Source: Acidimicrobiaceae bacterium
GTDB lineage: Bacteria; Actinomycetota; Acidimicrobiia; Acidimicrobiales; RAAP-2
Reading direction: 5' to 3'
DNA length: 6,395 bases
NCBI GenBank assembly: GCA_003164275.1
Contig: PLSY01000233.1
Location: forward strand, 8,235-14,629
In this document: piece by piece, positions 1-5,526 of the stretch
How positions within the stretch are numbered: the stretch's first letter is position 1
Layout of the letters: every line of letters starts with the position of its first letter
Position numbers and translations under genes: made by a program
Notes under the pieces: generated by a model
What the model saw: only the letters and a program-made list of their open reading frames with translations
The model's database searches: none
Told to the model about the DNA's origin: nothing

Positions 1-624
1 CCTCCACCAGAAACCCCGCTGGGCCACGAATCGACGCCGCCCTATAGCTATCCATCTGGGAACGGCGGGCCTTCTTGGTACGGCGCGGCCCCTCCCTACG
101 AGGCGTCGGGCGCCCCCTACGGTTACGTTGCTGTGCCGACGGACCGATTCGGCCGGCCCCTGGCTGGGTGGTGGCAGCGCTTCGCGGCCATCCTCCTCGA
201 CGGCATCATCCTCGGGATCTTGAAACTCATCATTTCGGCCATCGTGATCGGGGCCAACGCCTCCCACGGCGGCCTCTTTTCGACACACTGGCGGACGAGC
301 TCCATCATCTTGGGCATCATCTTCGCCATCATCGACATCGCCTACTTCGCCCTGCTGAACGGAAGCGAGCGGGGCCAGACCGTGGGCCAGATGGCCCTCG
401 GTATCGCCGTCCGGGACGAACCGGGCGGCGGTGCCATCGACCCCCAGCGGGCAGCCATCCGGATCCTGGTACTCGAGCCCGGCCTCTTGCTCAGCTGGAT
501 ACCAGTCATCGACGGCATCGCCGCCCTCTGGACCCTGGTGGCGGGCCTCTCACCCCTCTGGGACGGCCGGCGTCAGGGCTTCCACGACAAGGTGGCCCGC
601 ACCAACGTCGTCAAAGTCCGCTGA
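1..624 (+). CDS. RDD family membrane protein, 5'-truncated by the window edge
   Basis: The frame is open from base 1 to the TGA at 622-624, giving 207 visible residues, so the true start lies upstream. A GTG at 133 could start a shorter protein, but the in-frame upstream part (about residues 1-45) is rich in Pro, Gly, Ser and Tyr, the usual disordered cytoplasmic leader of actinobacterial RDD proteins. The RDD domain follows: Arg60 and Asp67 in the first helix (WWQRFAAILLDG), hydrophobic helices at about residues 62-86, 100-118 and 160-185, the GQTVGQMALGI segment at 125-135, and the typical ending WDGRRQGFHDKVA (187-199). These are integral inner-membrane proteins; the role of most is unknown, and some members have been linked to ion or solute transport. 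The next gene begins 91 bases downstream and is not obviously related. The family is confident, the function unknown. Confidence 0.9.
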   Translation, partial: PPPETPLGHESTPPYSYPSGNGGPSWYGAAPPYEASGAPYGYVAVPTDRFGRPLAGWWQRFAAILLDGIILGILKLIISAIVIGANASHGGLFSTHWRTSSIILGIIFAIIDIAYFALLNGSERGQTVGQMALGIAVRDEPGGGAIDPQRAAIRILVLEPGLLLSWIPVIDGIAALWTLVAGLSPLWDGRRQGFHDKVARTNVVKVR

Positions 625-701
625 CCGAAGCTCCCGAAACCCGATCCCGTCTATGCCCTCGCGCCACATCCGTCGTCAACCTCCTGGGGCCGATCCCGCC
701 G

Positions 702-707
702 TACGGT
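702..707 (+). promoter_or_regulatory. Candidate -10 element for a leaderless lipoprotein transcript
   Basis: TACGGT fits the actinobacterial -10 pattern TANNNT and ends eight bases before the ATG at 716, so transcription could begin at or within about two bases of the start codon. No Shine-Dalgarno sequence precedes that ATG, which agrees with leaderless translation. I see no convincing -35 element. The pattern is short, so this is a weak call. Confidence 0.3.
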
Positions 708-715
708 CATCACCC

Positions 716-2035
716 ATGAGGAGGGCGTATCGAAACAAACTGGCGGCGACCGGCCTGATCGTCCTCCTTGCCTTCGCAACCGCATGCAACGCGTCGCCGT
801 CCTCGCAGGCCGTCGCCCCGGAGACACTGGCACCGGGCTCATCGTGGGTCGGGGCCTTCTCGCCCGTCGGCCTGCCCTCCCCGGTCAACTCCTTGACCAG
901 TCTGACCTGCAGGAACGCCAAGCTGTGCTGGGCCGTGGGCTCGACCGTCGGAGGAGCAGGGGCACCAAACGGTGCCGCCTTGATCGCCACCACCGACGGA
1001 GGGGCCAAATGGACACCCCAGGTCATTCCAGCCACCGTCGGGTACCTCTCAGGGATCTCATGTAGCGACAACCGCCACTGCACGGCGGTTGGCCAGGCCG
1101 CTCAGACCTCGAACGGTCAGGCGGTGATCATCGTCACCTCCAATGGAGGGTCGGTTTGGACCTCGGTGCCCGTGCCTGCAGGCATCCTCGATCTCACCGC
1201 CGTCACCTGTCGACCCGACGGCTGGTGCGTAGCAGCCGGGACAGGGGCCGACAGCGTCGTCACTCTGGTCTCGAGCTCCCCCACTTCCACCTGGACCCAG
1301 GCAGGGTCACTGCCAGGCATGAACGGTGCCACTGATATCTCATGCTCGGACAATCGCTCCTGCTGGGTGACGGCCCACACGTCCGTGGACGTCGACCACG
1401 TGACCGGCACTGTCGCCCTAACCACGGATGGCGCATCGAGCTGGACAGCTGTTCGCACGCCGACCGGCATCGGCTACCTCAATGGGGTGTCGTGTCTCGA
1501 CGGCCCGGCTACCGGTTCAGGGGCCCTACCAACCACAACCACGGCTCCGCCGACGACGGCTACGACCGCCACAACTGCTCCAACTACGGCCGCGGCGGGG
1601 CAGACGACGGCACCAACGGCCACCGTCCCTGCAGTCGCCACCACGACCACGCCGCCGGCTCCCATCGTGGGTGTGGCCGGCGTCCGGTGCACGGTCGTCG
1701 GAACGACCGCTGAGACCCTCAATGACGCCCGAGCTGGCCACGGGGTCATCCTCTCCAGTGATAACGGCGGGGGCACCTGGACAGACGACGCCGTCTCCCC
1801 GACGGCGGCGGCACTGATGGATGTCTCGTGCCCTGCCGTCGGTTCGTGCGCCACTGCGGGCAGCTCGGTTGCCAGCTACAAGCTGGCCGGAGTGGCCATC
1901 CTCTCCGGGTCGCCCGCCCACCCTTGGAGGGGACCGGCGGTAGTCGGGTTCCCGCAGCCCCTCGCGGCCATCAGCTGTGTTTCCACCGCACATTGTGTGG
2001 TAGTCGGGGAATCGATCAGCGAGCATCTGGGCTGA
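716..2035 (+). CDS. Secreted lipoprotein with a predicted seven-bladed Cys-paired Asp-box beta-propeller
   Basis: The chosen ATG at 716 gives 439 residues starting with a clean lipoprotein signal: basic MRRAYRNK, a hydrophobic core, then ATAC with Cys24 as the lipidation site. The in-frame ATG at 653 would add 21 residues before this signal and is less likely. The mature part has seven repeats of about 45-51 residues. Each carries a (I/V/L)(S/T)C-x5-C pair (Cys65/71, 116/122, 165/171, 210/216, 372/378, 421/427, and a split pair 260/325) followed by small-residue strands. Most then carry an Asp-box-like T-T-D-G-G-x-x-W turn; the tryptophans are 44, 99, 148, 193, 243, 355 and 404. This resembles BNR/Ycf48-like propellers. 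The protein is probably anchored outside the membrane with disulfide-stabilised blades. A Thr/Pro/Ala-rich stretch (about residues 264-316) interrupts blade five. Ligand and function are unknown. Confidence 0.85.
   Translation: MRRAYRNKLAATGLIVLLAFATACNASPSSQAVAPETLAPGSSWVGAFSPVGLPSPVNSLTSLTCRNAKLCWAVGSTVGGAGAPNGAALIATTDGGAKWTPQVIPATVGYLSGISCSDNRHCTAVGQAAQTSNGQAVIIVTSNGGSVWTSVPVPAGILDLTAVTCRPDGWCVAAGTGADSVVTLVSSSPTSTWTQAGSLPGMNGATDISCSDNRSCWVTAHTSVDVDHVTGTVALTTDGASSWTAVRTPTGIGYLNGVSCLDGPATGSGALPTTTTAPPTTATTATTAPTTAAAGQTTAPTATVPAVATTTTPPAPIVGVAGVRCTVVGTTAETLNDARAGHGVILSSDNGGGTWTDDAVSPTAAALMDVSCPAVGSCATAGSSVASYKLAGVAILSGSPAHPWRGPAVVGFPQPLAAISCVSTAHCVVVGESISEHLG
1526..1663 (+). repeat. Low-complexity Thr/Pro/Ala-coding insertion inside the propeller
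   Basis: This stretch is made largely of ACN, GCN and CCN codons and encodes residues 271-316 of the lipoprotein as irregular TTTTAPP, TTATTATTAP and TTTTPPAP runs. It lies between the two cysteines of one repeat (Cys260 and Cys325), which are five residues apart in the other six repeats. A flexible, possibly glycosylated loop is the simplest reading. It is not a CRISPR or a perfect tandem array. Confidence 0.8.
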
Positions 2036-2065
2036 GCACGACGCCATCCCCTCGATCCGAGTGGC

Positions 2066-2090
2066 CCACCGCTAGCCTCGCTAGCCGTGG
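2066..2090 (+). terminator. Hairpin downstream of the lipoprotein gene, candidate terminator without a U-tract
   Basis: CCAC at 2066-2069 pairs with GTGG at 2087-2090, and GCTAGC at 2071-2076 pairs with GCTAGC at 2080-2085. One C-C mismatch separates the two stems and the loop is CTC. The structure sits 30 bases after the lipoprotein stop codon and ahead of the methyltransferase unit, a natural place for a terminator. No run of T follows, so it would be a non-canonical terminator or an RNA-stability element. Confidence 0.45.
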
Positions 2091-2181
2091 CTGGACGAAA
2101 CGGTAAACGGGTCGCCGCGCCCCCCAAACCAAATGCGACAAGACAGCGGGCCGGGCGCGTTCGGAATCCTGATCGTCACAC

Positions 2182-2239
2182 CCGCTCCCTATGATGCGTC
2201 CCGTGCTCAGGCCCACCCGGAACGAATCCCCCGCTCCCT
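2182..2239 (+). repeat. 10-bp direct repeat CCCGCTCCCT, two copies
   Basis: Identical copies lie at 2182-2191 and 2230-2239, 48 bases apart start to start. The first touches the TATGAT element and the second ends 25 bases before the ATG at 2265. Such spacing could suit an operator pair controlling the methyltransferase unit, but no regulator gene is in the window and the region is C-rich. Confidence 0.3.
2191..2196 (+). promoter_or_regulatory. Candidate -10 element for the methyltransferase unit
   Basis: TATGAT matches five of six bases of the TATAAT consensus and is the best such element in the 223-base gap before the DNA methyltransferase gene. Transcription would start near 2203 and leave a leader of about 60 bases. 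No good -35 hexamer is visible 16-18 bases upstream, so activation or a non-housekeeping sigma factor may be needed, or the match may be chance. Confidence 0.3.
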
Positions 2240-2264
2240 GCGGCCCGACCTTGGCTGAGTGGTC

Positions 2265-3758
2265 ATGAGCAACGTCGAGCCGATCCTCCCCCTTCCACGA
2301 CGTCAGCCGACAACCACATCGGCATTCGGAGTTGGCCGACGCGAAGCCCACGATGCCTCGACCTTCTACGCACGGTTCACCCCCCCTCGGGTCTCGGACG
2401 ACAGTCGAGTGGCGACGCGCTTGGCCGAAGACGAGATCTGGGTGGGAGACGCCCGCCAGATGGACCGCTTCGGCCGTGTGGCCGACGGCTCCGTCGCCCT
2501 GGTCGTGACCTCACCTCCCTATTTCGCCGGCAAGGAGTACGAGGCGGTACTCGGCGTAGGCCACGTCCCCGCCGACTATGCCGACTACCTGGGCATGCTC
2601 CACGGTGTATTCGCCCAATGCTTCGACAAGCTCGAGCCTGGCGGACGCATCGCCGTCAACGTGGCCAATCTCGGCCGGAAGCCCTACCGATCGCTGTCGA
2701 GGGACGTCATCGACATCCTGGAGCGCCTGGGGTTCCTGCTGCGCGGGGAGATCATCTGGCAGAAGAGCCACGCGGCGGGAGGTTCATGCGCCTGGGGTAC
2801 CTACCAGCGACCCGGAAACCCGGTACTGCGTGACATCTCCGAACGGGTCATCATCGCCTCCAAGGGACGCTTCGACCGGTCCATCACTCCTGACGAACGG
2901 AAGCTCAGAGGGCTCCCCTACGAGGGGACGATGACCAAAGACGAGTTCGTCGATGCCACGGTGGACGTCTGGGACATCCCGACCGAGTCGGCCACCCGGA
3001 TCGGGCACCCGGCCCCGTTCCCGGTTGAACTGCCCCGCCGCCTCATCGACCTCTACACCTACCGAGGCGACCTTGTCCTCGACCCCTTCATGGGATCGGG
3101 GACCACAGCCGTTGCCGCCATCCGGACCGAGCGCAACTACCTCGGGTTCGACACCGACCAGTCCTATGTGGAGATCGCCGAGCGCCGTATAGCCGAGGAA
3201 CGGGCCAGGCTCGACTCTCTCGACGCGACGGCATCACGCCGGGTAACCGTGCCACCGGGCCGATCACTGCCACCAGCACCCGGTCCCCTGGCCGAACAGC
3301 AGGCGGTGAGCCTCGGTGAGAAGGCCAGCGACTTGGCCCTGCAGGCCCTGTCGGCCAGTGGGTTCACCCAGCTCGAGCGCAACGTCGGTCTCCGGGAACT
3401 GGGCCTGAACGTCGACGTGAGGGCACGTGACGTCTCGGGCCGAACCTGGCTGTTCGAGATCTCCGGGGCGTACTCGACCACCCGGCCCGGCCTCCGCCGG
3501 CCCGACGTGATGTGGAAGGCCCTGGGGAAGGCGAGCGTCCTCCACCAGGCTCGGCTGCAGGACCCCGAGCGCAGGGACCTCGGCCCGTTGGTACTGCTGT
3601 CGACGGACGTTCCGAGCCCGAAGTCCGCCGGTGGCAAAGCCCTCAAGGCAGCGCAGGGCGAGCATGGGAGCGGCCCCGTTCTCGACGTCCTCGAGCTGCT
3701 CGACGCGCAGTGCATGGAGCGACTCCGGGCCTACGGACAGGCATCTGATCTCGAATGA
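2265..3758 (+). CDS. Beta-class DNA methyltransferase (probably N4-cytosine) with a C-terminal nuclease-like domain
   Basis: This enzyme should transfer a methyl group from S-adenosylmethionine to an amino group of a base in DNA. Residues here count from the GTG at 2259, the alternative start. Catalytic motif IV is TSPPY at 84-88, and the SAM-binding motif I, DPFMGSGTT at 275-283, comes after it; this order defines the beta class. The intervening region (about 168-235) would recognise the target. WDIP (238-241) and HPAPFP (250-255) are typical of the family. SPPY, rather than DPPY, favours N4-cytosine, though N6-adenine is possible. After the catalytic fold (to about 312) comes a Pro-rich linker and a further domain of about 150 residues (345-495) with Asp386 and Glu400-Ile-Ser402, resembling a PD-(D/E)xK core without the usual lysine. 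A stop at 2256-2258 limits the start to GTG 2259 or ATG 2265; neither has a good ribosome site. The next gene follows after 27 bases. Confidence 0.9.
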   Translation: MSNVEPILPLPRRQPTTTSAFGVGRREAHDASTFYARFTPPRVSDDSRVATRLAEDEIWVGDARQMDRFGRVADGSVALVVTSPPYFAGKEYEAVLGVGHVPADYADYLGMLHGVFAQCFDKLEPGGRIAVNVANLGRKPYRSLSRDVIDILERLGFLLRGEIIWQKSHAAGGSCAWGTYQRPGNPVLRDISERVIIASKGRFDRSITPDERKLRGLPYEGTMTKDEFVDATVDVWDIPTESATRIGHPAPFPVELPRRLIDLYTYRGDLVLDPFMGSGTTAVAAIRTERNYLGFDTDQSYVEIAERRIAEERARLDSLDATASRRVTVPPGRSLPPAPGPLAEQQAVSLGEKASDLALQALSASGFTQLERNVGLRELGLNVDVRARDVSGRTWLFEISGAYSTTRPGLRRPDVMWKALGKASVLHQARLQDPERRDLGPLVLLSTDVPSPKSAGGKALKAAQGEHGSGPVLDVLELLDAQCMERLRAYGQASDLE

Positions 3759-3796
3759 CCAGCGAATCGATCGGCACCGGGCCCCATGCCCGATGA
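3755..3796 (+). other. 13-codon mini-ORF overlapping the methyltransferase stop
   Basis: An ATG at 3755 overlaps the methyltransferase TGA as ATGA and reads 13 codons to a TGA at 3794-3796, just past the ATG at 3786 that opens the next gene in another frame. Ribosomes ending on the methyltransferase could reinitiate here and be carried to the downstream start. Its peptide shows no recognisable feature, so a coupling role is more plausible than a product, and chance is possible. Confidence 0.25.
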
Positions 3797-4841
3797 CCGG
3801 ACGACCGTCACCGAGCTGGCGACCGCCCTCGGCACCCTCCCGTTCGCCGATCCCGGTGCCGCCCTCGCCGCCCGGCCGGGGCAGCTGAAGATCACCGAGC
3901 TGGCGTGGGACACGCTCGATGGCATTCACGCGTCGGGTCGCTTGGCCACCGAATTCTTGACCGCCTTCGCCAACGGCAAGGCGCTGTTGGCCGCGCCCGA
4001 CGGCCTACGCAATCGGACGCCGATGGTCATCGAATGGACCGGAGGGCGTAGACCACCTGGAGATGAGGTCGCACCAATCGACCTTCGGATCGACCACGTC
4101 TATCTGATCAGCTGCAAGTACGAATCGGACATACTGGCCAATGCCTCACCGGCCCGGGTCTTCGACGGCCTGCTCGCCACCACCGGGAACTGGGACCGCG
4201 GAGACTGGTACGAGGCGGTCGCCCCGAAGGAGTACCACGCCTTGTATGCCTCCTGCCGGTCGGCGGTAGGGCTGTTCGAACTGCCGCAGAGACCATCGGA
4301 GTGCAGCCGGGAACAGCTTCAGACCCTGCGGGTGGCACTTGTCGGGCGCAGCTATCCCGATGCTCCCTCCAAGCTGGCTTACGCCGATCTGTGCCGGACG
4401 GTCAGCGCCATTTCGGCGGAACGGTGGTCCGATCAGCTAGGCGCTCCCGGAGTGGCCAAAGAGACGATGCTGTGGCGACTCCTCCGCATCGGGAGCGCCC
4501 CGTACTTCGTCCTCGGCAATGACCGGCGCACCGGACAGCCCGCTCGGTTCCGGATCGCCAGTCCCTGGGACTGGCGCGAGGAGTTCATCCTCGAGGACTT
4601 CACCATGGGTCCCGCGGCTGCCGGACAGCCCAGGGTGGATTGGCAGAGCTCGATCAGGTCGAGAAACGATGGCCGGACGATCAAGGTAGCCGGCCATGTG
4701 GAGATCCGTTGGAGCCACGGCCGGTTCGCCCAGCCTCCTGAGGCCAAGGTCTATCTCGACACTCCGATGGCGGAGCTGCCCGGCTATCACCCACTCGAAA
4801 TGGCGGACCATCCACAACTCTCACTGTTCTCCCCCGAATGA
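3786..4841 (+). CDS. Candidate nuclease or restriction effector of unknown family, with a C-terminal clamp-binding-like motif
   Basis: I do not recognise the family of this 351-residue protein. It is soluble, with no signal peptide or membrane segment. Residues 80-113 contain Glu83 (VIEWTG), Asp99 and Asp103 (IDLRIDHVYL), then SCKYES with Lys111. The spacing resembles the Glu / Asp / (D/E)xK core of PD-(D/E)xK nucleases with Ser109 in the acidic position of the last motif, so nuclease activity is plausible but unproven. The C-terminus ends QLSLFSPE: Gln344-Phe348 is an exact match to the QL(S/D)LF consensus for peptides that bind the bacterial sliding clamp DnaN. Position directly behind a DNA methyltransferase fits the restriction partner of an R-M pair. 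A stop at 3756-3758 in this frame leaves ATG 3786 as the only good start; it has no Shine-Dalgarno sequence. The end overlaps the next gene as ATGA. Confidence 0.6.
   Translation: MPDDRTTVTELATALGTLPFADPGAALAARPGQLKITELAWDTLDGIHASGRLATEFLTAFANGKALLAAPDGLRNRTPMVIEWTGGRRPPGDEVAPIDLRIDHVYLISCKYESDILANASPARVFDGLLATTGNWDRGDWYEAVAPKEYHALYASCRSAVGLFELPQRPSECSREQLQTLRVALVGRSYPDAPSKLAYADLCRTVSAISAERWSDQLGAPGVAKETMLWRLLRIGSAPYFVLGNDRRTGQPARFRIASPWDWREEFILEDFTMGPAAAGQPRVDWQSSIRSRNDGRTIKVAGHVEIRWSHGRFAQPPEAKVYLDTPMAELPGYHPLEMADHPQLSLFSPE
4815..4829 (+). other. Codons for a QLSLF sliding-clamp-binding-like pentapeptide
   Basis: CAA CTC TCA CTG TTC encodes Gln344-Leu-Ser-Leu-Phe348, three residues before the end of the candidate nuclease. 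Bacterial proteins that bind the DnaN clamp often carry such a pentapeptide in a flexible tail, with QL(S/D)LF as the consensus. The identity is visible; binding is inferred. Confidence 0.5.
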
Positions 4842-5413
4842 GCACGGATGACGAGAGCCCTGGGCCTACCGAGTGGGACGGTGACCGGTACCAGGAGCGC
4901 TTCGACCGACTGGCCGCCTCCGGGAACGACGTCCATGGTGAGGCGGACTTTGTCGAACGGCTCCGCCCGCGCTCGGTGCTAGACGCCGGTTGCGGCACCG
5001 GACGGGTAGCCCGGGCTCTCGCCTCTCGGGGTATCGAGACGGTCGGCATCGACCGGGACCCCTCCATGATCGCCACGGCCCGCAGGCTCGCCCCTGAGCT
5101 CGAGTGGCAGGTCGGCGACGTGGCCGACAGCCATCTCGGGCGCCAATTCGACGTGGTGGTTATGGCGGGAAACGTTCCCCTGTTCACGCCGGCCGGGACC
5201 CAGCAGGCACTCGTGGCCGGCTGTGCCCGCTACGTCAGGAGTGGCGGGACGCTCGTGGCGGGATTCCAGCTGGGCCGAGGCTATGCCCTCGACTCCTATG
5301 ACGAGCACTGCCGACAGGTGGGCCTCACACTGTTCGCCCGATTCTCAACCTGGTCAAACGAGGAATTCGATCAGAGTTCCGACTACGCGGTGTCGGTGCA
5401 CTCCACTCTCTGA
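4838..5413 (+). CDS. Class I SAM-dependent methyltransferase, small-molecule type
   Basis: This 191-residue protein has a Rossmann-like methyltransferase fold of the Methyltransf_25/11 kind. SAM-binding motif I is VLDAGCGTGR at 47-56, the acidic residue ending strand two is Asp72 (GIDRDPSMI), and GDVAD at 93-97 probably contacts the adenine. FDVVVMAGN (104-112) forms strand four and the active-site edge, and GGTLVAGF (136-143) is strand five. The N-terminal WDGDRYQERFDRLA segment is a common cap in actinobacterial members. Substrate cannot be read from the sequence; the absence of a (D/N/S)PPY motif argues against DNA base methylation. The start codon shares ATGA with the stop of the preceding candidate nuclease, so the two are probably co-translated. 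It could be a functional third member of the unit or an unrelated rider. Fold confidence is high. Confidence 0.88.
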   Translation: MSTDDESPGPTEWDGDRYQERFDRLAASGNDVHGEADFVERLRPRSVLDAGCGTGRVARALASRGIETVGIDRDPSMIATARRLAPELEWQVGDVADSHLGRQFDVVVMAGNVPLFTPAGTQQALVAGCARYVRSGGTLVAGFQLGRGYALDSYDEHCRQVGLTLFARFSTWSNEEFDQSSDYAVSVHSTL

Positions 5414-5526
5414 CAACGCTCGTGGGGTGCCAAGTTGCTCGGGCCGGCACGCCTTCGCACCCCTCGCCCAGGGTCGAGGAGGCCCTGTACAACTCTGCGA
5501 TCATGGATCACCGGCGAAAGGACACC
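5414..5526 (+). promoter_or_regulatory. Gap before the decarboxylase gene, with weak inverted repeats and a possible -10
   Basis: These 113 bases hold GGGGTGC (5424-5430) and its inverted copy GCACCCC (5457-5463) with a 26-base loop and no T-run, so only a weak terminator or operator case exists. TACAAC at 5488-5493 matches four of six -10 bases and lies ten bases ahead of an in-frame ATG at 5503. The best ribosome site is AAAGGA at 5518-5522, ahead of ATG 5527. Confidence 0.25.

Noticed and set aside
133..624. RDD protein starting at the GTG at 133
   Set aside because: The frame is open to the window start with a Pro/Gly/Tyr-rich leader typical of the family, so an upstream start is more likely.
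431..715. N-terminal extension of the lipoprotein frame back to 431
   Set aside because: It overlaps the RDD gene out of frame and would place a long Ser/Pro-rich stretch before a good lipoprotein signal; the start at 716 explains the protein.
1526..1663. Possible tandem-repeat or CRISPR-like array
   Set aside because: The units are irregular ACN/CCN/GCN codon runs inside a continuous coding frame, without constant repeats or spacers.
1526..2047. Minus-strand open frame of 173 codons opposite the propeller gene
   Set aside because: Gly/Arg-rich low-complexity translation created by the Thr/Pro-coding strand.
3264..3929. Long minus-strand open frame of 221 codons opposite the methyltransferase C-terminus
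   Set aside because: Antisense shadow typical of GC-rich coding DNA; no family features and it spans the junction of two well supported genes.
3786..4841. Identification as the clamp-dependent mismatch nuclease NucS/EndoMS
   Set aside because: Only the clamp-binding idea is shared; length, core motif and genomic context differ, and I see no NucS-like sequence.
5424..5463. Intrinsic terminator after the small methyltransferase gene
   Set aside because: The seven-base inverted repeat has a 26-base loop and no T-run; too weak to call a terminator.
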